Shown here piece by piece: positions 1 to 6,979 of a stretch of 8,791 bases of DNA. Below the pieces are notes generated by a model. That model did no database searches. It had not been told where the DNA came from and saw only the letters and a list, made by a program, of their open reading frames with translations. A program made the translations under genes and the position numbers. The stretch lies in contig JAEOTJ010000376.1 in NCBI GenBank assembly GCA_016839905.1, forward strand, positions 1-8,791. Reading direction: 5' to 3'. Source of the stretch: Promethearchaeota archaeon. GTDB taxonomy: Archaea; Asgardarchaeota; Lokiarchaeia; Sigynarchaeales; SOKP01. Within the stretch, counting starts at the first letter, position 1. Each line of letters starts with the position of its first letter.

Positions 1-90
1 AGCATATTTCTTAGCGATTTCTAAAGCTTTTTCAGTATTTTCAGTGCCGGGTTTTTCAAAATAAGTTACTTCAAGATTTAAATCTGCCAT
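1..90 (-). CDS. Pyruvate kinase alpha/beta-domain-like protein, N-terminal fragment
   Basis: Thirty codons are visible from an ATG at 88-90, and the frame stays open to the window edge. The peptide starts MADLNLEVTYFEKPGTENTE and continues with a helix ending KKYA. The pattern 'YFEKPGxENTEkaLeiAkkyA' is, as I recall the family, the start of small archaeal proteins homologous to the C-terminal alpha/beta domain of pyruvate kinase. These stand-alone proteins lack the catalytic barrel, and their biochemical role is not established. The start is supported by a weak Shine-Dalgarno-like AAAAGG at 101-106, 10 bases upstream, and by a TATA-like element further up. Most of the gene is outside the window, so the family call rests on about 30 residues. 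The reading frame is more certain than the product. Confidence 0.62.
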   Translation of the reverse strand, partial: MADLNLEVTYFEKPGTENTEKALEIAKKYA

Positions 91-96
91 TTATTA

Positions 97-147
97 TCAA
101 CCTTTTAATTAAACTATATTATTTAAATTAATTTTATGTATAAAAAT
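97..147 (-). promoter_or_regulatory. Putative promoter and RBS of the pyruvate kinase-domain-like gene
   Basis: Read on the minus strand, a TATA-like TTTATACATA lies at about 136-146, some 45-55 bases before the ATG at 90. AAAAGG at 101-106 could pair with the 16S 3' end. This spacing fits a leader of roughly 20 nt. The background is very AT-rich, so the TATA call is weak. Confidence 0.35.
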
Positions 148-195
148 TAAAATTCTTTATTCTTTTTCCCTATTTTTAAATTCTTCAATTAATTA

Positions 196-765
196 TTAGG
201 AGACTTTATCAATTCCTTTACATAATTTTAGAAGATGGACATCTAAAGTTAATTCTCCTTTATTATTAAATGGAAAATCTCGACATTCCTTAGGTCTAAA
301 TTTATATATTGAACACGTGTTGTTTTTTAAGTATGGACATTGACCATAATTAAAATTTAAAATATAAAGTAACCCTCTTTTCAAACCATTTATCATTATT
401 TGAATGGTTTTTGGACTTAAAATAGGTTTTGGCCCAATATTAGGAAGAAACGTATAAATTGGCAAAGGAAGATCATCATTACCAAGAAGATCATGATTAT
501 TAAGAATAAATTCAATTAGTTTTTTTTTTTCCTTTTCTGAAAAATTTTGAAAATCTTTACCAAGCGTATTATCTTCATTTTCAACCTCTATATGAAAACC
601 CCCTAATCCCTTAATGGATATGCATTTTGGGTCAATCTGAATATTTTTTACGAAAGATTCTTTATCATTTTCAATCCAATTTAGAATATCTTCCTTTCTA
701 ATATAAATATCAAAACCAGCACGACAACAATTCCCACACTTAATACATTTATGTTTATATTCCAT
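196..765 (-). CDS. YkgJ-type CxxCxxCC metal-cluster protein
   Basis: A 189-residue protein of the CxxCxxCC family (YkgJ, formerly UPF0153), thought to bind zinc or an iron-sulphur cluster. The signature is at the N-terminus: C7, C10, C13 and C14 in CIKCGNCC. The second half has the matching group C143 (CPYL), C151 (CSIY), C161 in RPKECRDFPF, and C182, giving eight cysteines in the family's usual order. An insert of about 100 residues (roughly 30-135), rich in Lys, Asn and Asp, separates the two halves and is longer than in minimal members. No signal peptide or membrane segment is seen, so it is probably cytosolic. The function of the family is unresolved; some members are described as Fe-S or zinc proteins linked to protein modification. 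The gene lies 59 bases after the longin-like coiled-coil gene and may share its transcript. The ATG at 763-765 is the only good start and sits just before the cysteine motif. Confidence 0.85.
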   Translation of the reverse strand: MEYKHKCIKCGNCCRAGFDIYIRKEDILNWIENDKESFVKNIQIDPKCISIKGLGGFHIEVENEDNTLGKDFQNFSEKEKKKLIEFILNNHDLLGNDDLPLPIYTFLPNIGPKPILSPKTIQIMINGLKRGLLYILNFNYGQCPYLKNNTCSIYKFRPKECRDFPFNNKGELTLDVHLLKLCKGIDKVS

Positions 766-824
766 TTTATATTAGATTTTAAATGCCATAAATCAAGAAT
801 TTTAAGTTAGATTTTTATTTTTAT

Positions 825-1787
825 TTAATACTCTATAAAATATTTCTCAATATTTACATCCATTTGCATGATATCAGCAATAGCTTTAGAAAATTGGTCA
901 TTAGATACTTCTCCTTTATTTATTAGGATCTTAGCAAGCTTAAGATATTTTTCACTAATTTCTGGCTTTGCTAATTCTTTCAATTTATTTCCAAAAGAAA
1001 ATAGATTTAAATAAACTTGTTTATAATCCCCATCTTTTAAGTTTTTATTTATTAGAGTATAGACTATACGAGTTAATTCCTTTTTTATGTTTTTAAGATA
1101 ATAATCCAATGATTTCTTTCTATTTTCAATTTCTTGATTTAAATTCTTTTCTTTTTCCTTATATTTAATGAATTCAGAGTGATCCTTTAAGGCCTCTGAG
1201 ATTTGTATTATTTTCCTAAGAATCTTTAATCTTTTTTGAAAATTTATTATTTTTTTTAATTGTCGGATTAAAAAATCTCTTTCTATAATTAAATTCTCTT
1301 TTTGCTCAATAGTTTTTTCTTTTGCATCAGACCATAACAATTTTAAAATCTTTTTCTGATGTTCATTTTCTATTTTTATATTATTACCTAAATTACCATA
1401 TGATTTAATCAATTCAACTAAAGGTTGGTCTAAAATCTGAAAAATCATTCTATCAGCAATCCAATCCATAAAGATTTCTTTATGTTTATGAATAATCTTA
1501 ATAATTTTAGGGATTAATTTTTTTATTTTTTTATTATCCCCTTTATCTGCAATAATACCCAAGTCTGATGGTAATTCAGGAACGGATATAATATAAATTA
1601 AATAATCTCCTAATGTTATAGCCTCTAAATCTGCTGAACCTTTAAATTTCATTTCTAAAATAAATGATTTTATTGCACTAAAAAAGCTCCCAAACATGTC
1701 CAATTTTCCCTGACTTATATCTTCAAAATTTATTTTATATTGAAGAAGTCCTGATCTTCTTTGATAAATAAATAATGAATAAATCAT
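825..1787 (-). CDS. Longin/roadblock-like domain protein with coiled-coil tail
   Basis: A 320-residue protein with two parts. Residues 1-110 look like a small profilin-fold regulatory domain of the longin/roadblock class. They start 'IYSLFIYQRRSGLLQYKINF', followed by a helix (30-47, MFGSFFSAIKSFILEM), a strand pair around LEAITLGDYLIYIIS (54-68), and a long helix (85-110) ending in EIFMDWI. This order, with the amphipathic helix after strand two, is typical of sensory or adaptor domains that Asgard archaea pair with small GTPases. Residues about 140-250 are Lys/Glu-rich heptad-like helix, probably coiled coil. The last 70 residues are also helical, possibly TPR-like (YKQVYLNLFSFGNKLKELAK). 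There are no catalytic motifs, signal peptide or membrane segment. A TATA-like box 24-34 bases upstream and no Shine-Dalgarno site suggest a leaderless mRNA. The fold call is from pattern only. A GTPase adaptor or regulator role is inferred from the nearby longin-GTPases. Confidence 0.68.
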   Translation of the reverse strand: MIYSLFIYQRRSGLLQYKINFEDISQGKLDMFGSFFSAIKSFILEMKFKGSADLEAITLGDYLIYIISVPELPSDLGIIADKGDNKKIKKLIPKIIKIIHKHKEIFMDWIADRMIFQILDQPLVELIKSYGNLGNNIKIENEHQKKILKLLWSDAKEKTIEQKENLIIERDFLIRQLKKIINFQKRLKILRKIIQISEALKDHSEFIKYKEKEKNLNQEIENRKKSLDYYLKNIKKELTRIVYTLINKNLKDGDYKQVYLNLFSFGNKLKELAKPEISEKYLKLAKILINKGEVSNDQFSKAIADIMQMDVNIEKYFIEY

Positions 1788-1809
1788 CTTTCTTTTATTA
1801 ATCCCCGAT

Positions 1810-1823
1810 GTTTTTTAAAATTC
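1810..1823 (-). promoter_or_regulatory. TATA-like promoter of the coiled-coil longin-like gene
   Basis: The minus strand reads GAATTTTAAAAAAC. The box centre is about 29 bases before the ATG at 1787, right for an archaeal TATA box serving a leaderless transcript. Spacing and sequence closely match the element ahead of the longin-GTPase at 7118-8164, which raises confidence above background AT-richness. Confidence 0.45.
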
Positions 1824-1994
1824 TAATGAAAATCTTAAGATGATAATAATGGATTAAACAATAGAATTTATTAATATTTATATTATATAATAAAGAAAAA
1901 TGAACTATATTAAAATTTAACTTCTATAACCCAAATATATTGATTAATTTTTAGAGCCTTTTTATATTATTGTTTATCTCCTATTTTATTACAT

Positions 1995-2006
1995 AAAAAA
2001 AAAAAA
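1995..2006 (-). terminator. Oligo-T terminator after the beta-helix gene
   Basis: A run of 12 A on the plus strand gives 12 consecutive T on the coding strand, starting 7 bases past the stop codon of the beta-helix gene. Runs of T in the non-template strand are enough to terminate archaeal RNA polymerase without a hairpin. It is the clearest such tract in any intergenic region here. The rest of 1788-2013 is AT-rich, and I see no gene in it. Confidence 0.55.
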
Positions 2007-2013
2007 GATTAAA

Positions 2014-3918
2014 TTAAAGATGTGAATAACGCTTTTTAAAGAGTATCACAGTTATTACGGAGATTGCACCGATTAAATACAAAAGATTATATCCTGGAAT
2101 ATGTGGCATATAAATATAGTTTTTCTCTTCCTTTTTCTCTTCCTCTTCGGCCGGAACAACTGTGACATAGCCAATATAAACATCAAAGGTTAAATTAAGG
2201 TCCGTAACAAATTCTAGTACAATTGCTTTATCACCAACACCATGACTTACTGGAATATTAAGGATAAAAGTAACATGTCCTGAATAACTTACTGTTTGTG
2301 TATCCATGTATTCTCCATCATAGGTTATATTAACTTGCCGTCCCCAAAGAAGAATATCATTAGTTGAGTTGAGAAGGACAGAAATAGTTACTATTGACTC
2401 CATATGAGCTTCTTCTGGATTAACCTTAAAGTCATGCCAAGTAAAATTTGAAAATATCTTAAGATCTTCGTATCTTATCTCATTTTCTAATACATCTGGA
2501 TGTGTTGAAGTATTCAATATAATTGTGAGAGAATCATTATAATAAGTACTAGGAATTGTAACATTTCCTGAGAAACCTCCCGTACTATTTACTGTAAATG
2601 TTCCTACAGACCACTCGGTCGTGCCATTTTTTAAATAGATATTAATGTTAGTGTCATTTCTCTTCGTATAATTATCAAACTGTAGATAACCATTTATCGT
2701 AAAATTCTCACCGATTAATAAAGGAATTTCTATATTGCTCGCAAAAGTTATATTAAAATTTACAGGCTTAATCCAGAGATTATTATAAAAGAAATTACCA
2801 GTTGCATTCGGATGAGTCTCATTCCAATTGGTATTCTCGTAAAAAGTATTGTTGGAAATCGTGTTATAATCACATGTATCTTCAATATGTACTCCAAAGT
2901 TTTTATAATATGCTTTATTATCTGATATATTATTATAATCGCAGTCTCCGTCAAGAAAGAAACCATCACCATCTTTTATTGGTTTATTTTCGCCATGTGC
3001 AATATTAAAGATTATTGAATTATTATCACAATTATCATATAAATGAACACCTTTCAGATTTAAACTCAAATTATTATCTTGGATAGTATTTAGAGTACTA
3101 TTATATTGCATATATATTCCTCTTGATTTACCAGTAATTGTGTTATTTATTATATTATTATTACTAGAATTTAATAGTTGAATGCCCGTCGAACCAAAAC
3201 CACTACTAGCATGTAAAATTTGATTATCTGAAATATTGTTCTTATCTGTAAAAGATATCGAAATCCCAGTACTATCACTGGTTATATTATTGCCGATTAT
3301 CTGATTGTCACCTCTTATTGTACTCCCCATGGTGTAATTGAATATCCTAATTCCATAATATGTATTATTATTTACAATATTATCTGTTATTGTGCAATTT
3401 TGGGTTCCATTGTATAATAAAATTCCATGCCAATGATTATTTGATACATTATTGTCTGTAATATTACCATTTTTGACATTATTTAAATCAATTCCTGCTT
3501 TGGGATTTGTTTCATTTTGAATTGTATTTCCTGGATTAACAAGTTTAGCAGAATATAAAATCGTACAATTTCTTATGATGAAATATACATCTGAATTAGA
3601 AATCTTTATTCCAGACGTTTTATTTTGAGCATTTATAGATATATTTTCAAGAACATAAGGAGTGGCGTAAGATCCATCTCCAGAACACCATTCCATATTT
3701 GCAGCATCCGACCAATTGGCTCCTGTCAGGTGTATGAAGGTAAAATTATTCCAATATCCTGAACTCTTTATTGAAGACTCATCTTTCAATTCTACAGCTA
3801 TTTCTCCGTTTATTTCACCCATTTTCAAGCTCGTACTTACCAGAATAGATGAGAGCGAAACAAATACTGTCAATGCAATAAGTAATATCGGTTTTTTTTT
3901 TAAATTCATATAAATCAT
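2014..3918 (-). CDS. Secreted NosD-like parallel beta-helix protein with C-terminal anchor
   Basis: A 634-residue surface protein. Residues 4-30 form a secretion signal (KKK followed by ILLIALTVFVSLSS). Residues about 84-365 are right-handed parallel beta-helix repeats of the NosD/PbH1 type, with recurring 'GI.L.n..NntI.nN.i' units and Asn ladders. About 385-475 and 490-588 look like two Ig-like beta-sandwich domains. An acidic-basic linker (EEEEKKEEK, 591-599) leads to IPGY (607-610), a hydrophobic segment (611-627) and a KKRY end: a transmembrane anchor or CTERM-type sorting tail like those on Asgard surface proteins. N-x-S/T sequons are abundant, so N-glycosylation outside the cell is likely. 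The protein probably binds or processes polysaccharide or serves as an envelope structure; no catalytic site is identifiable. The ATG at 3907-3909 (residue 4) is a credible alternative start, because the TATA-like box at 3927-3936 is better spaced for it and the signal peptide then begins MNLKKK. Confidence 0.85.
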   Translation of the reverse strand: MIYMNLKKKPILLIALTVFVSLSSILVSTSLKMGEINGEIAVELKDESSIKSSGYWNNFTFIHLTGANWSDAANMEWCSGDGSYATPYVLENISINAQNKTSGIKISNSDVYFIIRNCTILYSAKLVNPGNTIQNETNPKAGIDLNNVKNGNITDNNVSNNHWHGILLYNGTQNCTITDNIVNNNTYYGIRIFNYTMGSTIRGDNQIIGNNITSDSTGISISFTDKNNISDNQILHASSGFGSTGIQLLNSSNNNIINNTITGKSRGIYMQYNSTLNTIQDNNLSLNLKGVHLYDNCDNNSIIFNIAHGENKPIKDGDGFFLDGDCDYNNISDNKAYYKNFGVHIEDTCDYNTISNNTFYENTNWNETHPNATGNFFYNNLWIKPVNFNITFASNIEIPLLIGENFTINGYLQFDNYTKRNDTNINIYLKNGTTEWSVGTFTVNSTGGFSGNVTIPSTYYNDSLTIILNTSTHPDVLENEIRYEDLKIFSNFTWHDFKVNPEEAHMESIVTISVLLNSTNDILLWGRQVNITYDGEYMDTQTVSYSGHVTFILNIPVSHGVGDKAIVLEFVTDLNLTFDVYIGYVTVVPAEEEEKKEEKNYIYMPHIPGYNLLYLIGAISVITVILFKKRYSHL

Positions 3919-3926
3919 ATTTTAAA

Positions 3927-3938
3927 AATTTATAATTA
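3927..3938 (-). promoter_or_regulatory. TATA-like promoter of the beta-helix gene
   Basis: The minus strand reads TAATTATAAATT. Its centre is about 13 bases from the first in-frame ATG (3918) and 22 from the second (3909). An archaeal TATA box normally sits about 26 bases before the transcription start, which favours a leaderless message starting at or near the second ATG. Confidence 0.33.
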
Positions 3939-4028
3939 ATTAATTCTACTTAGATTTTAACTAAATAAAAGTTATTCTTTTTTCATTTGACAAAAAAGTA
4001 AGTCTGAAAAAGTTTGATATGTTAATGA

Positions 4029-4082
4029 GATTTCTATAGAATGGGGACTTTTTTTAGTATTATGATTGGATTTCTATAAAAT
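4029..4082. repeat. Pair of 14-bp direct repeats 40 bp apart
   Basis: GATTTCTATAGAAT (4029-4042) and GATTTCTATAAAAT (4069-4082) differ at one base and are exactly 40 bp apart, close to four helical turns. The first contains the perfect 10-bp palindrome TTCTATAGAA (4032-4041). TGAGATT at 4026-4032 is also inverted as AATCTCA at 4084-4090, so the block could fold into a long-loop stem. It lies between the beta-helix gene and longin-GTPase A. It could be an operator-like site, a transcript-end structure or chance in AT-rich DNA. Confidence 0.3.
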
Positions 4083-4155
4083 CAATCTCATCGATATAAT
4101 TTAAAGATTTAAATGAATAAGATTCCAATATATCATCTAAAGTAGAATTTAAGAT
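4060..4155 (-). pseudogene. Short protein-like open stretch, possible gene remnant
   Basis: Just past longin-GTPase A, one minus-strand frame is open for 31 codons, from a stop upstream of 4155 to a TAA at 4060-4062. It reads ILNSTLDDILESYSFKSL and then NYIDEIDFIEIQS. The composition (Asp, Glu, Ser, Ile, Leu in an amphipathic pattern) is more protein-like than the surrounding spacer. There is no ATG; the only possible start is a TTG at 4126-4128, leaving 22 codons and no ribosome binding site. It could be the tail of a decayed neighbouring gene, a tiny peptide gene or chance. I do not recognise a family. Confidence 0.2.
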
Positions 4156-4181
4156 TTAATTTTAAGATAACCTTTTTATTA

Positions 4182-5222
4182 TTATTTATTCAGCATGTAG
4201 AGTGTTTTTGCCAATGTAAAAAAAGCAGTTTCTATGTTATCCCCCGTTAAGGCAGATGTTTCAAAATAATCAAGATTAAGCTTGTTTGCTGTCTGGATTG
4301 CTCGTGTTCTATCAAGTTTTCGATCTTCTGTTAAATCATTTTTATTTCCTAAAATATATCCAAGGATATGATCATTTTCAGAGGTAAAATTTTTTACATC
4401 TTCATACCATTTAGTAATGCTATTGAATGTTGGGGGACTTGTTAAATCAAATACTAATAACATTCCTTTAGCTCCAGAATAGAATTGGGTCCTCATAGTT
4501 TCGAACTTTTGTTGTCCAGCAATGTCCCAGAGAATAAGCTGAATAATTGCATTACCAATATTTACGATTCTCTTTGAAACTGAAACACCAAGCGTGGGAA
4601 GATAAGACCTCTTAAACGCTTGATCAGTAAATCTAAGGATTGTCGATGTTTTACCAACCATGGGATCCCCACAGATTATGACTTTATATTGGTAATGAAA
4701 TAAATCGGTACCATCTTCAGCTTTAGCTGGAAAGGCTTGAAGTTTCATTGCTGCTGCTTCTTTAATTTGCATTTGTTCTAGGATATATAATATTCCTTGT
4801 ACCAGATTTTTGAGCACGCTTGAAATCTCTTCTTTATCCCCTTTTGATTCTTCAATTTTAACGATTTTTTGTGCGGCATTCTCAAAAAGGTGTTCAAGAT
4901 CACTAATATATTTATAAAAAATAATGTCATTAGCTTCATTGAATAATAAACTAATAGCACCATTACCAACAAAACCTCTTCGTTCATCATCATGCCATTG
5001 TAAATATTTAACGATTGCTTTTAAGTTTAAAGAGGGAAATGGAATGAAGGACAGAGTTTTTGGAATCATTCCTTGTTCTGCCGTGAGAATAGTAATTGTC
5101 TTAATGCCCACATGAATCAAGTCCTCATCAGATAAACTTGAAGGTATCCAAGAGATAGGTCTAGGACCTACTTCCTCATTAATTTCTGTATATACTATGG
5201 CAGTGATTAAGACTTCATTCAT
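4182..5222 (-). CDS. Longin-Ras/Rab-like GTPase fusion (paralogue A)
   Basis: A 346-residue protein with a complete small GTPase at the C-terminus. The motifs are P-loop GDPMVGKTS (185-193), switch I YLPTLG with T210, WDIAGQ (232-237) with catalytic Q237, NKND (293-296) and ETSAL (321-325). The 'YxPTxG' and 'WDxAGQ' forms are Rab/Ras-like rather than Arf-like. Residues 1-120 are a longin-like domain: first strand ITAIVYTEI, then VGPRP (18-22), LSFIPFPSL..KAIVKY (57-73), a DDERRG loop (78-83), and LLFNEANDIIFYKYISDLEHLF. The VYTE-(5)-GP pattern resembles the NPRL2 longin start. A helix (about 120-160) joins the domains. No C-terminal cysteine is present, so lipid anchoring like Rab prenylation is unlikely. 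Its role is presumably a GTP-dependent switch with a built-in regulatory or targeting domain. It is closest to paralogue C (shared QWxDxxRRG, FKRSYLPT, GNKNDL). Confidence 0.9.
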   Translation of the reverse strand: MNEVLITAIVYTEINEEVGPRPISWIPSSLSDEDLIHVGIKTITILTAEQGMIPKTLSFIPFPSLNLKAIVKYLQWHDDERRGFVGNGAISLLFNEANDIIFYKYISDLEHLFENAAQKIVKIEESKGDKEEISSVLKNLVQGILYILEQMQIKEAAAMKLQAFPAKAEDGTDLFHYQYKVIICGDPMVGKTSTILRFTDQAFKRSYLPTLGVSVSKRIVNIGNAIIQLILWDIAGQQKFETMRTQFYSGAKGMLLVFDLTSPPTFNSITKWYEDVKNFTSENDHILGYILGNKNDLTEDRKLDRTRAIQTANKLNLDYFETSALTGDNIETAFFTLAKTLYMLNK

Positions 5223-5275
5223 TAATTTTCACTTAAATAAAATGAACAAGTTTATTGTTTTTTTCCTTTAATTGT

Positions 5276-5287
5276 TAAAATATAACA
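5276..5287 (-). promoter_or_regulatory. Possible TATA box of longin-GTPase A
   Basis: The minus strand reads GTTATATTTTAA, about 55-65 bases before the ATG at 5222. If used, it gives a leader of roughly 30 nt without a clear Shine-Dalgarno site; only AAGTGA at 5229-5234 is weakly similar. It lies in the 88-base gap after the nitroreductase gene, so gene A could be transcribed separately or by read-through. Confidence 0.3.
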
Positions 5288-5293
5288 AGTAAA

Positions 5294-5316
5294 TAAAGTA
5301 ATTAAAGTAATTAAAG
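5294..5316. repeat. 9-bp tandem repeat at the nitroreductase stop
   Basis: TAAAGTAAT is repeated at 5294-5302 and 5303-5311, followed by a partial third copy TAAAG (5312-5316). It overlaps the stop codon of the nitroreductase gene. It most likely arose by replication slippage in AT-rich DNA; no function is visible. Confidence 0.5.
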
Positions 5317-5883
5317 GATTTTAAAAATAATATCATTGATATCTCTTTTAGGCACGTGCATTACTCCATCAGCATCTTTCCAATATTTAAATGAGTCATC
5401 ATAAGGTTCTATAACTGATTTCTCATCAGGATAACCTAAACTAATTACATGTTTTATGTTATAATATTTTGGAATTTCAAATAGTTCCCTGATTTTCTCC
5501 CTATTAATTGATCCCATCCAACAGCTTCCTATACCAAATTTCATCGCACCAAGTAAGATATTTTCAACAGCAGCACCTACTTCAAAATCAGATTGAGGTT
5601 TAATTTTTGTATTTACAAGTACAATAATATAAGCAGTAGGATGACGCCCCTCTTCTGGAGCCCTCTCCGTTTCAGGAAGAAATGCAGACCATTTCAATAA
5701 AGGAAAAAGGTTATTTCTCAATTCAGGATTTATAACGATGATATATTCAAGAAATTGATTATTTAAACCCATTGGAGCTAATCGAGCAAAGTCTATCATT
5801 TTTTTTAGAGTATCTGATGAGAGGGGAGTTTGTTTGTACCTCCGAATAGTTCGCCTTTTATAAATAGCTTCCTCAACATCCAT
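5311..5883 (-). CDS. Nitroreductase-family FMN oxidoreductase
   Basis: A 190-residue protein of the nitroreductase superfamily, FMN-dependent NAD(P)H oxidoreductases that usually work as homodimers. The phosphate-binding KRRTIRRY is at 9-16, after the typical first helix 'DVEEAIYKRR'. It continues with ARLAPMGLNNQ (33-43, where many members have 'aPSa.N.Qp'), an AAVENILLGAMKFGIGSCWMG segment (104-124) forming the family's core helix and FMN contact, and LGYPDE (149-154). The length matches the short single-domain members. The substrate cannot be assigned; family activities include nitro, quinone and flavin reduction. The ATG at 5881-5883 lies only 9 bases after the stop of longin-GTPase B, with AAGGA overlapping that end, so the two are very probably co-transcribed. 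No Fe-S cysteines, signal peptide or membrane segment are present. Whether it works with the GTPases is unknown. Confidence 0.9.
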   Translation of the reverse strand: MDVEEAIYKRRTIRRYKQTPLSSDTLKKMIDFARLAPMGLNNQFLEYIIVINPELRNNLFPLLKWSAFLPETERAPEEGRHPTAYIIVLVNTKIKPQSDFEVGAAVENILLGAMKFGIGSCWMGSINREKIRELFEIPKYYNIKHVISLGYPDEKSVIEPYDDSFKYWKDADGVMHVPKRDINDIIFKIL

Positions 5884-5892
5884 TTTTTTCTT

Positions 5893-6951
5893 TCATTCCT
5901 TAGTTTTCTTTGACTCTATTAGAGCTTCCGATAATTTGAAAAAGGAAGATTCAATATTTTCTCCGGTTAAAGCGGAAGTCTCAAAATATTTCAAATTTAG
6001 CTTTTTGGCAAGTTCAGATGCCCGTTTTTTATCAATTACCCGATCAGCAACCAAATCACTTTTATTCCCAATAATAAAACCAATTTTTTTATCAGCTTCT
6101 TCAAGATACTTTTTAATATCTTCACACCATTTTTCAATATTATTAAAACTCTCTTCATTCGTTAAATCAAACACTAACATAATTCCATCTGAACCCAAAT
6201 AAAAATGTTTTCTCATTATTTGAAATTTTGCTTGCCCAGCCACATCCCAAGAGATTAATTTTACGGTTTTTCCATCAAGCGTGAAAGCTTTTTCACAGAT
6301 ATTGGTTCCAAGTGTCGGTAGATATGTTCTTTTAAAGACATTGTCAATAAATCTTAAGATAATTGAGGTTTTTCCAACACCCGTATCTCCACAGAAAATT
6401 ATTTTAAAAACATATTCTGGTTTTTTAGACGGTTCTGGACCTCCCTCAGGGAAGGGTTCTTTATCTAAAGGACTAATTTCCCTAAGACATAAATTTTCTA
6501 AATTATCCAAAATAATTTGGTGAAGATTAGCAATTTCACTTAAAATAATTTGGTTTTTTGATTTTTTTTCGTTAAAAGTAAGTATTTTTTGAGCTGAATT
6601 AGTAAAAATTTTTTCAAGATTATCTGAATATTTGTAAAAAATGAGATCATCTATTTCTTTAAAAAGCAAGGTTAAAGATGCTTGAACAACGCCACCACGT
6701 TTAGTATCATCTTTTCTCTCCATGTATTTTATTATCCCTTTTAATTTTAAAGATGGAAATGGTATAAAAACTAAGGAATCGGGAATGACGCCCTTATCCG
6801 TTGCAAGCATAGTTAATGCCTTAATACAAACATCCATCTGAATATCGTGGGATAAATCAGCAGGATAAGAAAATATTGGAGTAGGACCCATATTTTCATC
6901 CATTTCTGAATATAATATAGCTGTTATTATGTTTTCCTTCACGTTTCTCAT
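5893..6951 (-). CDS. Longin-Ras/Rab-like GTPase fusion (paralogue B)
   Basis: A 352-residue relative of A and C, and the most diverged of the three. The longin-like domain spans about 1-125: ITAILYSEM (9-17), MGPTPIF, LVFIPFPSLKLKGIIKY, a DDTKRGG loop (81-87), and LLFKEIDDLIFYKYSDNLEKIF. A helix and a Pro/Glu-rich linker (about 125-178, with PFPEGGPEPSKKP) lead to a complete G domain: GDTGVGKTS (188-196), T213 in YLPTLG, WDVAGQ (235-240), NKSD (296-299) and ETSAL (324-328). The P-loop has Thr-Gly at the Ras 12/13 positions, while A has Pro-Met and C has Pro-Ser, so nucleotide handling may differ. The N-terminus is four residues longer than in A and C. The C-terminus (ESKKTKE) is basic, without cysteine. 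It is probably a cytosolic or membrane-recruited switch. The nitroreductase gene follows after 9 bases. Confidence 0.9.
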   Translation of the reverse strand: MRNVKENIITAILYSEMDENMGPTPIFSYPADLSHDIQMDVCIKALTMLATDKGVIPDSLVFIPFPSLKLKGIIKYMERKDDTKRGGVVQASLTLLFKEIDDLIFYKYSDNLEKIFTNSAQKILTFNEKKSKNQIILSEIANLHQIILDNLENLCLREISPLDKEPFPEGGPEPSKKPEYVFKIIFCGDTGVGKTSIILRFIDNVFKRTYLPTLGTNICEKAFTLDGKTVKLISWDVAGQAKFQIMRKHFYLGSDGIMLVFDLTNEESFNNIEKWCEDIKKYLEEADKKIGFIIGNKSDLVADRVIDKKRASELAKKLNLKYFETSALTGENIESSFFKLSEALIESKKTKE

Positions 6952-6979
6952 TATTCAGCTCTTAAAAATGTCAATCTAA

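Noticed and set aside
1860..1960. AT-rich semi-palindromic stretch as a possible origin element
   Set aside because: There are no origin recognition box-like repeats and no Cdc6/Orc1 gene nearby. It is explained by AT-rich spacer composition.
2760..3008. Overlapping open frames on both strands inside the beta-helix gene
   Set aside because: They lie within the clear beta-helix reading frame. Their products are low-complexity Ile/Tyr-rich translations of the repetitive Asn-rich repeats.
3716..3913. Plus-strand 65-residue frame opposite the signal peptide region
   Set aside because: It is antisense to the N-terminus of the beta-helix protein, with no ribosome binding site or recognisable motif.
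4778..5115. Alternative frames on both strands within longin-GTPase A
   Set aside because: They are shadows of the conserved longin-domain coding sequence, which is kept in three paralogues.
5936..6523. Plus-strand frames opposite longin-GTPase B
   Set aside because: They are antisense to the intact G domain and linker. Composition and length are explained by the real gene.
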